A program made the translations under genes and the position numbers. A DNA stretch of 64,000 nucleotides from the NCBI GenBank assembly GCA_015680905.1, contig CM027377.1, forward strand, positions 4,922,501-4,986,500. The letters run 5' to 3'. The notes below the pieces were generated by a model. That model searched no databases. It was not told the DNA's origin and saw nothing but the letters and a program-made list of their open reading frames with translations. Below, in pieces: positions 37,955 to 49,390 of the stretch. The stretch is from Coptis chinensis (lineage: Eukaryota > Streptophyta > Magnoliopsida > Ranunculales > Ranunculaceae). Position 1 is the first letter of the stretch; each line of letters opens with the position of its first letter.

Positions 37955-38604
37955 CTAGATGCAAAATGTAAGTTTTATGTAGCAGCCTAAAATTTTTTTT
38001 TTATTTTTTATTTTTTTTTTTTTTTGAAACACAAGTCCTCAATCTACCATAAGTTTTTTTACCCGTGGTTCACCGGTACCCACTATCAAAAAAAAAAAAA
38101 AACATAAGTTTTTTGCGAGTCTACCATATTTCAATCAAATTCATAGCAAGTTTTATGTATTCCTTGGGTGAAAAATGGCGATGACACTTTCATCATGTGA
38201 GAGTATGTGATCATGAGATTAAAGAATAAAAAGCAAAATATTTTGAAATAGGAGCATAATTTGGGTCCCCACATTAAAAAAAAAAAAAAAGATCGACCGT
38301 TCTGTTCAAGAATCAAGATATAAGACCGTTATAAACAAAATTTCAAAAAATCCTTTACTTCCCACGCTTTACTATCTACCGTTCATCTTTAACCCAATCA
38401 ACGGTTCAGATTCTCCTAAAATCACTCCCTTCAGATCACACTCTCATTTCTCCATTTCTAGCTTATTCACAACCCCTTTCTTTTAACATCACTTCCAGTC
38501 CATTTTCAAGCAAGAATCTTGGGTTTCTTTGTTAAGTGTTTGTGAAGTTGGGTTTTTGGGGAAAGTTATAGTTAATGCTTAGATAAGGAAGTTGGTTTAT
38601 TGAA
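37955..38604. promoter_or_regulatory. Upstream region and leader of the KIN-8A gene
   Basis: Contains poly-A/T runs (37990-38025, 38087-38101, 38275-38290), then a pyrimidine-rich leader before the ATG at 38605. No single TATA box stood out. Confidence 0.3.
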
Positions 38605-41600
38605 ATGCCAGTTTCAACAAGGTCGCAAATCATCAATGAAGGGCAAGATGACCCAAGCACTATTACTACTACTACTCAGCATCGACGGCATCGATTTGAT
38701 CATCAAGAAAACCCAAAAATAGGTCCATCTCCAATGAGAAATCCACACCATGGGCTGAAAGAAAAGATGAAAGCTTTGACCCTTTTGTATGAACAGCAAA
38801 AACAAGCTTCAATGGTTTTGAAAAACACAAATTCAAGAACTGAAGAAAGAAAGGTTTCGACAACGACGACTCATCATCCAAGTGTTGAGCTACTAAATTC
38901 TGCGAAAAGCAAAGAAAATGAATTAAGGGCTGGTAATGTAATGAGGGAAAATAGTATGCCGAATAGAACGATTACTAGGACTATTGTATTGCCTCAAAAT
39001 GTTTCAAGTTTACAAGATGATGCTAAAGAGAATGTAATTGGACTAGATCGGATTGTGGGGTTTTCTTGTCCGAATAAAGCGACTAGTACTGGTAATACAA
39101 CTACTGTGGCAAGGAAGCTTTCGATGGGGGGTTTAGCGCCCCAATCGGAACCAAGAGGAATTGGTGGAGGGATTAAAACTGGAAAAGAAATGGAGACAAT
39201 TGAGGAGAAGTCAAGTGTAGGGAGTAGGATTCTTGTATTTGTTAGACTTAGGCCTATGGCAAAGAAAGAAAAAGAAGCTGGATCTAGGTGTTGTGTTAGG
39301 ATTGTTAATAGAAGAGATGTTTTTCTTACTGAGTTCGCATCGGAGAATGACTATCTTCGGTTGAAGAGACTGAGGGGACGACATTTTACCTTTGATGCTT
39401 CGTTTCCTGATTCAACTAGCCAGCAGGAAGTTTATTCTACGACGTGAGTTCTTAATCTTCTGATTATTTTAGCACCTAATATTTATGCTTTCTTACATGT
39501 TTTTTCAATTGTACAAGGACCATTGCTTGTTAGTTTAAGTCGCGATTAATATCACTGCACTTAATCAACTTTGAACTGATACATAGAAATTTCACTAAAG
39601 AACTAGTTAAATGTACCCTTACCTTTTTTATTGTAAATTGTTTATGGCTAGATTTCATGACAGATATTAGTACTTAATTGGATTTGCAGAACAGCAGACC
39701 TTGTCGAAGGGGTTTTGCAAGGGAAAAATGGTTCAGTGTTCTGCTATGGGGCAACGGGAGCTGGAAAGACATACACTATGCTCGGGACAATGGAGAATCC
39801 TGGTGTTATGGTATTGGCAATGAAGGACCTATTTGCAAAGATTCGTCATAGGAGTTGCGATGGAAACCATGTCGTTCATCTCTCATACCTTGAGGTTTAT
39901 AACGAAACTGTTAGAGATTTACTCTCCCCTGGAAGACCATTGGTTCTCAGAGAAGATAAGCAGGTTTAGTCTCATATATTTTCTTACTTGCATTAGGAAC
40001 AAAATTTAGCTCACATGTTAAGAGGACAATCTTGTGCAAAAGTAAATTACACAAAAGGAATCATACTAGTATCTTTAATCTACTTCGAAGTTTCTTTAGA
40101 AATAGACTGAGAACAAGAAACGATGCGCAAAAGTAAATTACACAAAAGGAATCATACTAGTATCCTTAATCTATTTCGAAGTTTCTTTAGAAATAGACTG
40201 AGAACAAGAAATGATATCATCTTTCAGGGGATCGTTGCTTCAGGTCTCACTCAATACAGAGCTTATTCTACTGATGAAGTAAGATATGCTCTTTGTTTAG
40301 AACAGTGTTTGAAGGATATGATCTTTAGAGGATGTAAGAACTCAATTTTTTGCTTTATTTTGTACAGGTAATGGCACTTCTTCAACGAGGAAATCAAAAC
40401 CGAACAACTGAGCCTACTCGTGTCAATGAAACCTCTTCCCGTTCTCATGCTATTTTGCAGGTACTCTAACAGACTATTAATGTAATGAAATGTATTTACT
40501 GTATCTCTAAGGAAAGAAAACCATGGCAATTACCACTTACCTAGTTGGTTAACATAGTATATTCGATATATAATGCTTAATTCAATGTTTTTCTCAATAC
40601 TTATAAGTTGGCGTAAGATTCCCTAGTTTGTTTACGAAATGCTATATTCATTTCATGTCTGTCATGTATGTTTGTTTACCTTTATACTGCAGATGTTAGA
40701 TTGCGTAGATATGAACATGTTGAGAGCTCTTAAGTAATCATCATCATGAAAATCTCTAATCTGAATAGTAGTTCAAGTGCTTTTCAAGTTGATTTGGGAT
40801 TGGCAATAAAAGCTTCACTTTGAATACTGAACAGTTTAGTATGTTCTATTTATAACATGTAACTAGAGCTTGCTGTTTAAAACCAAATTTCCATTTATAT
40901 CAGGCTGTTTAGGAACTGAAACTCTGAGCAAATCCTTGAAACTTTCCTCTCCCTTAATTGTGAATTCGAACATCAGTAGAGATAAAAATTGAAAGTTTAG
41001 GTGACTGAAAACAAGTAACACCATCAGGTGAAGCGATTTTGGAAGAAGTTTATTAGGAAGAATAATTAAGAGAAACAACTAATGGTTTTTGAGTTCAGTG
41101 AATTGAAATCAGCTCAGCGATAGTTACAGTAGGAAATGTAATTACTTAATTAACTCAGAGTAAGAATTGTTATCTTATTCCAATGCATGTGTATTTCTTT
41201 AGGTTGTAGCAGAATACCGAGTCAGAGACGATACAATGAACGTTGTCAATCGAGTAGGCAAACTATCGCTGATTGATCTAGCAGGATCTGAGAGAGCTCT
41301 TGCCACAGATCAGAGAACACTTAGGTCCATTGAAGGTGCCAACATTAATCGCTCCTTACTTGCACTAAGTAGTTGCATCAACGCCCTGGTTGAAGGCAAG
41401 AAACACATCCCTTATCGTAACTCCAAACTCACTCAACTTCTCAAGGACTCCCTAGGTGGAGCCTGCAACACTGTCATGATTGCCAACATCAGTCCAAGCA
41501 ATCTCTCCTTTGGTGAGACTCAGAACACTCTCCATTGGGCTGATCGTGCTAAAGAAATTCGTACAAAGGTTCAGCCTCTAACGTTCGCACTTTTGCAAAC

Positions 41601-43469
41601 CAGCTCTTCATTCCTTTTCTACATAAAACTATCTAACTCAAGCTTTCGGTATATACTATTGCAGGCGTGTGAGGCAAATGAGGAAATATTGCAAGTTCCC
41701 ACAACTGACACCAATCAGGCAAAATTGCTCCTCGAATTGCAAAAGGAAAACCGTGATCTGCGAGTCCAACTTGCTCGCCAACAGCAGAAGTTACTTAGTG
41801 TCCAAGCACAATCATTGGCAGCAAATTCTACTCCAACCCCCTCATCGGCCACCTCTATCATGACTCCACCTTCAGCAAAAGCAAATGTGAAAAGAAGAAC
41901 CAGGTCTTCCATCTTAACAGGAAATTGCTTCAACACTCCCGAGTCAAAGAGAAGGGGTGCTGGGGAGACAGACCGAGGGCTTCAGCAAACAGTGAAGGCA
42001 TTAGAAGCCGAAATAGATAGGATGAAGAAGGAGCATGCATTGCAGCTAAAGCAGAAAGACAATTTCATACTTGATCTTACACGAAAGTTATCCAAATCAT
42101 CAGTAGTAGGAGGTGGAGGAGGAATAAAGAGAGTAGTTACACGGGCGAGCTTGCGGCCCAAGGAGCCAGCAGCGGAAGGTGAATTGAAGAGCCCAAAACA
42201 TCGGTTTCATTCACCAGCACCCACAGCTAAAAAGCGGAGCTTCTGGGATATAACCACTGCAAACAGCCCATCACTGACATCATTAAGTGGTAGAAAAACC
42301 AGAAGCCATGTAGCAGAACCAGCACGAGCTCCTTCAATGCTTCTTCAGGTATAGTATATTTCTCTCTGGATACTTTTGGTTGCGAAATTTGATGAATGGC
42401 CTAATTTGTTTATGAATAATCGTTTATAAATAATTGGTAATCTATGCACACATCTGTCTACATATACTAGTAATGGTTATCTTGGACATCTGCTCTTGAC
42501 ATAAAATTTTGTTGATGTATCCTTCCTATGCTTTTTATTTCTTAGAAGATTTTGACGCCATATCCGAATGACAAACCTTCATTGTACTCGAACATTATCC
42601 TTTTTTCTCTTACCCTACTAAAACACTGAATAAGATCCCACTCACGATACTTTTACATCACATATCAGCCAATTTAGCTGCTGATGAATAATTTATCTCC
42701 AAACATGCAAGACGGCTTGTCCTTTTTTTTTCCAAATAATGACTACGGTAGTTGCACACTTGCACATATAAAACAATTGTTCATGCAAAAAGAGAACAAT
42801 GTGACCATTTTTTAAATATGATGAATTGTCAACATATCGTGGTTCTGATATAACTTATTGATGCAATAAATGAAACTTTATGTGCAGTTTAAACTCAGCA
42901 TTGAGTCCTTTTTAACTTTCAGTATATTGCAGCTTTCGAAGGATTATATCAAGTATTTTTCTGCTGGTAGTATATGTGACCTAGACATCTTTGATGTAAT
43001 TTATCGTAAAAGCATAAATACATCTTGTTAGGACTAAAGTAAAACGTAGAAATCATCGTCAGAGATCTGTGAATGCTAAGCAGACACTTTTATAAAGTCA
43101 GAGCCAATATTTCTGTTTGTTTCCCTCACAGTTAAAATAAAAAGTTATAAACTGCATGTGTTGTCACATTGCCTTGAATCCGCTGGACGTACAGTTTGAG
43201 ATGGCCAATATGCATATACTTTCATCAGGTTAGATAGTGATAATTTTCTTTTTTCACACTCAATGATAGAGGAAAGACAAACAACCCCCCTGCCCCCCTG
43301 TGAAACTACTGCCTCTCTCTGTCTCTCTTTATAATAGTTGTATGTGAGTTTCTTTCTTCGCCTACTGATGCAGCTTGCATATCCATGTTTCTGGTTTGTG
43401 TTCATGTTTGGACCCCACGTTGTAAATTACATCTTTCAGCCAGGATTTGCTCGCGAGCGGCCAGCCTGA
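38605..43469 (+). CDS. KIN8A: Kinesin-like protein KIN-8A
   Basis: Seven exons join in phase: 38605-39443, 39690-39963, 40228-40278, 40368-40460, 41203-41568, 41665-42348, 43440-43469, giving 778 residues. A basic, Thr/Ser-rich N-terminal tail includes [20 protein letters not shown]. The motor starts near residue 207 ([11 protein letters not shown]). It has the P-loop GATGAGKT (300-307), switch I NETSSRSH (408-415), switch II DLAGSE (444-449) and [10 protein letters not shown]. The neck and coiled-coil ([20 protein letters not shown]) follow, then a basic C-terminus with RSFWDIT and the final PGFARERPA. Kinesin-8 motors walk to microtubule plus ends and shorten them, setting spindle and microtubule length. 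The layout matches Arabidopsis At1g18550 (KIN-8A) from memory, including the N-terminal MPVSTRS and the C-terminal PGFAR. Reading through exon 6 would instead end at 42354 after LLQV. All key motor motifs are intact. Confidence 0.95.
40036..40217. repeat. 91-bp tandem duplication in KIN-8A intron 2
   Basis: Two copies (40036-40126, 40127-40217) share GCAAAAGTAAATTACACAAA and AATAGACTGAGAACAAGAAA with a few substitutions. The second copy ends about 10 bases before the exon 3 acceptor (AG at 40226-40227), close to the branch-point zone. Confidence 0.9.
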
Positions 43470-44195
43470 CACTTGAAAGGGAGGAAAACGGAAGCTAATG
43501 TAGAATGATCCACAGTTGAAGACTGGTATTTATTTCTGAGGAGGTAGAAGAGATTGTTGTTTGTTTGAGGAATAATTACTTCCTTTATTATCTTTGTGTA
43601 AAGAATTGAACTAGTCCTTATTTTTTGGCAGACATTACAATCTCTAACAAGGGCCCTCTTTTTCTTTGGTCCCATAATATCAATGTAGAGCACTGCTAAA
43701 TATGCTACAGAACTCGGTTTGGATTCAGTATATGATTTCTTAGTCACTCAAAAAGTCAAAACTACATATGGTAACTTACTATGCTTCAGAAATCATTCCA
43801 TCAAGAAGTTGCATATTCAAATTTTATCTTACTGCTAAATAAGAAGAAAAAACAAAATGGAAAATATTTGTCAGAGTGCAAAATGCCACCATTTCTCCTT
43901 ATTAAAAGAGGTAAAGATATTTATCAACTTAGATGGTTGCTTCGGAAGTTCGAAGTCATGATGATCTCTGGATTTGGTACAATTGGCATAATATTCCGTT
44001 GGGCTTTCTTAACTGAAATCATCTTCATGTGAATTCTTGGAATTCTGATTGAAAGCAAGGTCCAATATTTCCATGTCGACCGATATATTATGCATAGTGC
44101 CACTACCCATTACAAGGCCTAAAATGGTGGCCCTTAATTAGGATGGCCCAAGCCCAATTCATATGATGAAGAAACTCTAAATTTCGTTTTTCACC
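43470..44195. other. 3' flank of KIN-8A; no other gene
   Basis: Likely 3' UTR of the kinesin gene, followed by spacer. A short segment near 44051-44090 (GCAAGGTCCAATATTTCCAT) is nearly repeated at 45680. No coding gene recognised. Confidence 0.35.
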
Positions 44196-44203
44196 ATAAA
44201 TAC

Positions 44204-44475
44204 TAAATTTCGTTCTCGTGTGGCAATAGGTCGTGTTGGGTCGGATTCGTATCGTGTCATATTCGGGTCATGTGTTAGGAGAGCAAACCCAAACCCGACC
44301 CAATTACTAATCGTGTCGAGTTTGTCAAACCCAAACCCAACCCGCCTATATAACGGGTTACCCAATATGTGACTTGCTAAGTCAGCAGGTCAATTTCAGA
44401 TCGGATTCACAGACAATTTGTATGCAAAATATTTAGTATTTCATGATTTTATTTATCAAAAAAATAAATTAAAAA

Positions 44476-44543
<68 letters not shown>

Positions 44544-45145
44544 CATTAATTCTCAAAAACCATCCATAATTTAATTACATATTAATGAAATTTGAATAAT
44601 GAAACATATTTTTCTCGAAAGAATCAATACGACAGCTAATTATTCTCCTTTTACTCGTTTATTTTAGGTAGTTGGGATGATATATGAGATTTTAGATCAG
44701 TTTTGGATCGGATTCACAGACAACATGTATGCAAAATATTTAGTATTTCACGAAACATATTTATATATATATATATTTCAAAAACCATCCATAATTCAAT
44801 TACATATCAATGAAAATTGAATAACAAAACATATATTTATCAAATGAATCAATATGATGGCTAATCCTTCTCAATTTAGTCGTTTATTTTAGGTTGTTGG
44901 GATAATGAAATTTATCTTAAAACAGGTTATACAGGTCACGGGTTGATGACCCAACCCATTAGACCCAAGAACTAATCGGGTCTACTAACAGGTTACTCGG
45001 GTTAATATATGTGATCCCAACCCAACCCATTTATTTGACGGGTTCGGTGGGTAAACCCTTAAATGACCCAAAAACTTTTTTTTCCAACCCAAATCCGCTT
45101 ATTTCGTGTCGGGTTAGCAAGTCGTGTACAAAACTGCCACCCCTA
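44204..45145. mobile_element. Non-autonomous hAT-like element rich in GGGTTGGGTC motifs
   Basis: The right end reads AAACTGCCACCCCTA and the left region has GTGTGGCAATAGGTCGTGTT, matching the GGGGTGGCA-type termini of a common plant hAT-like family with GGGTC/GACCC-rich ends. ATAAATAC flanks it at 44196-44203 and 45146-45153. The left terminus is imperfect (about 13 extra bases before GTGTGGCA), so the left boundary is uncertain. An internal duplication of about 210-300 bp (from 44398 and 44703) shares TCGGATTCACAGACAA and CAAAAACCATCCATAATT. Confidence 0.6.
44484..44538. repeat. (AT)n microsatellite
   Basis: About 27 AT units inside the hAT-like element, after an A run. Confidence 0.95.
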
Positions 45146-45153
45146 ATAAATAC

Positions 45154-45643
45154 CACTGTTCTAAAAATCGGTCTAGGCGGTCTCTAGGCGCTAGGCGGTG
45201 CCCAACCGACTCGCCTAGGCCCTAGTCGTTTAAAAAATCGGTGAACCGATTAGGCGGGTCTAGGCGGTCCAGTCAAGTTTTTTTTTTTTTAAATGATTAA
45301 ATGTCGAAAAATAAAGGCCCGTGTAGGCTTAAGATTTAAATGAGTTTAAAATACTTAAGTCTAATGTAAATTATGTCACTGTAACAAAGAGTATGTTTTT
45401 ATATGAAGTCAATATTCTTCAACTATTACACATTTTTGTAATAAATATTTTTGTTTGTGTTTATTTTTTGAATTATGGTAAATGATTTTCTTTATTTCTT
45501 GTAGTATATGTGTATATTACTATATATATTAGGAAAAAAAAACCGCCTAGCACCTAGCCCGTCTAGGCACTGCCTTGCGAAAGGCTTATGCACTAGGCGC
45601 TCTCCCACCGCCCGACTACTGCCTAGCGTTTTTTAGAACAATG
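45154..45643. mobile_element. 490-bp hAT-type MITE with exact 8-bp target duplication
   Basis: The left end reads CACTGTTCTAAAAATCGG and the right end TTTTTTAGAACAATG, near-perfect inverted repeats (CA-C/T-TGTTCTAAAAA). The host octamer ATAAATAC occurs immediately on both sides (45146-45153, 45644-45651). Subterminal regions are rich in CTAGGCGG motifs. No transposase. An 8-bp duplication with C-A-type ends is the hallmark of hAT elements. Confidence 0.9.
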
Positions 45644-45689
45644 ATAAATACCATAAACATATTTTTAGGCCTCTTTTTAAAAGCAAGGC

Positions 45690-46050
45690 CCAATATTTCC
45701 ATATCGACTGATATATCGGACCCCCTAAAACCAATATATATTGGAAATATTAGAGATAAATATATGTTTTACAAACCATATCATTTTATATCAGAATTAT
45801 CACTTATATATATCGGAAATATTGATCAAACAATAAAAAGAATTGGTCAAATAATAATAATAAAAAAACGATATATACTGAATATGTCGAATATATTGCC
45901 GCCAATATATATTTTATATATCTTGGAAAATATGATATATATCGGCAAAAAAAGTTTCAATATTCAGTGGAAATATATCAAATATTAACATATCATATAC
46001 TCAAAAACCGATATATATAAAGAAATATCGGTGATATTTTCAGCATTGTT
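45690..46050. repeat. GATATATCG-rich element, copy 1
   Basis: Contains many copies of GATATATCG/CGATATATC in both orientations, starting CAATATTTCCATATCGACTG and ending near GATATTTTCAGCATTG. Short open frames here are low-complexity and not real genes. Probably a decayed DNA element. Confidence 0.5.
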
Positions 46051-46359
46051 TAAAAGCAATCAAATTTACACTCTTGTTGCATCGTGAAGGATCAACAACA
46101 AAAAGTGGCATGTTAACCCTCATATCACTACTAGCTCGATACAACGATACTGCAGGGGCTCCTTGTCTTGTTATGTCAAAAACACCGTCAAACTTGATAT
46201 TATTTTACAGTTTTTACTAGCCCTGGCCGACAGTCCACCCCATACAGAAAAGCATTTGTTCAACTTGTGACATGGGCCTCAATCCAGCCCATTGATAGGC
46301 AAGCTATTCACTACTTTGTTGCTGATTTAACATAGTCACATGCATGCAAAATTACAAAG

Positions 46360-46610
46360 AACAAAATATCGGGATAGGCCAATATATCGATTTCTAATTT
46401 ATAAATATCTATTGTAGATATATTCTCCTATGTGGGGATATTTTACATTGGGATATCGTGATATATCAATAAATATCAATAAATTCTATGTGAGTATTTT
46501 TTACTACAAATATCATAGATATATCATGATATATCGACAAATATCATCAATATTTTTCATTAAATGTGATGGTAGTTTTGATATTAACAACTCTAGTGTT
46601 AAAAGAAATG
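46360..46610. repeat. GATATATCG-rich element, copy 2
   Basis: Same motif family as at 45690: AATATCGGGATAGG, CCAATATATCG, ATATCGTGATATATC and similar. Edges are not sharp. Confidence 0.45.
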
Positions 46611-46929
46611 TTAACTAATTTATTTGCACATATTTTGGATTGTTATATGTCTGATGAAATCATGTTTTGAGTTTCAAATACAAAATCAAATATAAGTTCA
46701 ACATCAATAAGCTTGGGATTCATGGTGCTCTTAGAATTGGGAGAAAAAAAAAATTAATGCCATTGTTTTTGCAAAAATTTGAGTTTGGAGTGTTGGTGTT
46801 TCTCTATGTAATGTAATCAGACCCAACCAAACCTCAACCGAACAAAGAAATAGGATTACTAGGTTAAACTACACAAATTAATAGGTATACAATAATAGAT
46901 TGGCCCATGAATATAGAATATTAATATTG

Positions 46930-47010
46930 TTCATTCTCTAGTGATTAATGGGCCTACCATTTTCGAAGAAACCTAGGTTCAATCCCTCCCACAAAACTTA
47001 ATTATTATTA
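46930..47010 (+). mobile_element. Possible tRNA-derived SINE fragment
   Basis: A box-A-like TAGTGATTAATGGG is followed about 30 bases later by a box-B-like GGTTCAATCCC and then an A/T-rich tail with (ATT)n. The spacing fits the pol III promoter of tRNA-derived SINEs. There is no cloverleaf that would make it a working tRNA. Confidence 0.35.
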
Positions 47011-47084
47011 AAAACTCTATTATGTTAATTTTAATTTTCACACATTTTATGAATAATTTAAGAGCCAACATTTAACAAGCTGGT

Positions 47085-47165
47085 GACACTAGTGGTAGGC
47101 ATGTTAGTGCTCAACTTGAAGGAGCAAAGTTTGAACCACATGAGCATAAATATTTTACATTTAGA
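47085..47165 (+). mobile_element. Possible tRNA-derived SINE fragment (second)
   Basis: TGACACTAGTGGTAGG resembles box A, and AGTTTGAACCAC 40 bases downstream resembles box B. An AT-rich stretch follows. As with the neighbour at 46930, this suggests a SINE-head remnant, not a tRNA gene. Confidence 0.35.
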
Positions 47166-47184
47166 AAAGTGTGGAGTAGGTTCG

Positions 47185-47324
47185 GTTGATATTTTGTTGA
47201 TATATCACCAATATAATGCGATAAACTCAACTATTTGGTGATATATTGGCATATTATCGATATATCACGATATATTTATAAATATCTTCAATATTTACAG
47301 TTGAATATGTCAATGACTATATCG

Positions 47325-47358
<34 letters not shown>

Positions 47359-47410
47359 TTACTTATTTTTGGATATTTATCGCGAAATATCTTGATATTT
47401 TGTACAATGG
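47185..47410. repeat. GATATATCG-rich element, copy 3, with (TA)n
   Basis: Third member of the same family (GATATATCACCAATATAATG, ATCGATATATCACGATATAT), interrupted by a (TA)n run at about 47328-47356. Confidence 0.5.
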
Positions 47411-47479
47411 TCACATGTATACTAAAAAGTAGTTAGATGGTCGATGTCACAACAGAATCCAAAGGTTAGAAATGACTTA

Positions 47480-47889
47480 GGCTGAGTCCAATGGTCTGTC
47501 ACTCTCTATCTCTATCCCTCAAAATAACAGTGTTATACGGATATAGAGTAGGTTTGGGTAAACCAATAGTTTGAACAAACCTACGCCACTTGAACTGATG
47601 TGGTTTGAAACCCATTTTTTTTCACGCCATTTCCAGCAAAAAAAAAAAAAAAAAAAACCCATTCTACGCCATTTCAAATGGCGTGGTATGAAATTGTATT
47701 TTGCATTCCACACCACTTCAAGTGGCGCCATTTGGATTTTTATAAACCACGTCATTTCAACTCGCATGGAATGCACTATCTATTCTTCAATAATACTCTA
47801 TATATATGGAGAGTTATATAGAGATAAGAGAAAAACACCACAGCCACCCCCTCCTCTTTTGAGGGAATGAAGAGCCATTGCACCCAACC
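47480..47889. mobile_element. Tourist/PIF-Harbinger-like MITE, copy 1
   Basis: Terminal inverted repeats are GGCTGAGTCCAATGG and CCATTGCACCCAACC (12 of 15 bases pair). TTA flanks both sides (47477-47479, 47890-47892), the 3-bp target duplication of PIF/Harbinger elements. The interior carries several ACGCCATTT / AAATGGCG inverted motifs. Confidence 0.8.
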
Positions 47890-47892
47890 TTA

Positions 47893-49390
47893 GAAAGGGC
47901 CCTATTTTACTAATTTGTTATGATGTATCCAAAGAAAAAACAGGATATTTGGAAAAGGGATTATCGAGGAGGATGGTCAAGCAGTCAAGCAAGGGACCAT
48001 AGGAGGCAATAATACTTGGATAATGATGAATAAATTTTAGCAGTAGCGCTTTATCAAACGGCAAAAACTTTGAGTACGAAAATGATGAGGTTCCATCACA
48101 ACACCACATCGATCGACGTTTAAAGCGATCGGCCGCTCCATAGTCCTAGTTGTGTAGGTCCAGCAGAGGATATTGTTGTCCCACCTGTACCCAACAATCT
48201 CTTATCATGTACTACACAATCTGCTCCAGGTTCAACAATAATATCGGCCTATTGGGTTAAAGCCACAAAACCCGCATGGTAAGAAACAGGAAACGGCGTT
48301 TACACTGTACCAGTGTCCACTCCAATTCTGTCTAACCATCTAAGTTTAATCAGGACTAATAAATATGAAGAAACAACAAATGATGATTTCGCTTCTGTTT
48401 CTTAAGAATGAACAACCTCGAGTAAAATCGAAAATCAACAATTTTTCAGATCATGACACGACACATATGAACAGAACACGATTTTTATCTAAGTCCAATG
48501 CGTAAGTTGTGTATTCCATATTTCCATGATACTTTTAAGGCAAAAGCATTTGGCCCAAACATTGATGCATTATAAATTATTGAAAAAAATACATTGATGC
48601 ATTATATTTTTCTCACTTTGATGATTGCAACCTGCTGCTCAACATCGCATAATGCGCAACTCATTGACCATTTCGAACCAATTTCAGATTAAGAATACAT
48701 CAAATTATGAAATGGAATCGCTTTATGGTCCACTAACAATGATTTGGATGATACCTTTCGTAGAAGCCATGTCACCATGTGCTTTGGAGTTGAATAAAAT
48801 TAGGATTCATTTAAGAGTTGCCTTCATTTAATAGTCTAACTTATAGGACATGAATTCGGCCGGTATTAATCATTGACATATTATTGAGCACTACCTAAAA
48901 CTGGCCATTGAAAAAGAAGATGCAGTGCTTTCATTCCAGATATCCAGTGCACTCTTAGCCATTACCAACTAAAATAGTGAAGGTAAGTGCAGATGAACCA
49001 AACTAGAAAGATAATAAAGTCTTGCATTACTCCACTCTTCCCTTTCTTCCCCTTGGGGAAAAGGAAATGATAACTCTATACAGTACACACCTACGGTTCT
49101 ACCCACCCCCTCTTATAAATCATCGTCATGCACAAATGCACAATGCACTTAAGTACTTAACCAACACTACAATTAATCTAAGAACTACAAAAGCACAATA
49201 ATATCAGTATACCATAATCCCATTTCCCCAAAAAAAAAGCCAAAAGAACCCCTAACTAAGGAAAGTTCAATCAAGTTCCTCTTCCATGGATCAAGAAGAG
49301 CTGCTACCTTCAATTATTACACTGCTCTTGAAAACACTTGAAAGCAGCAGTAACTTGAGTACACTCTAGAGTTCAGACTGCTTTCAAGTA
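47893..49390. other. No recognisable gene; 3' side of MIZ1-like gene
   Basis: Only short frames without known similarity. The last few hundred bases likely contain the 3' UTR of the minus-strand MIZ1-like gene. Confidence 0.35.

Noticed and set aside
45575-46618. Tyr/Ile-rich frames of 60-137 codons
   Set aside because: They fall in the GATATATCG repeats and reflect the repeat, not protein.
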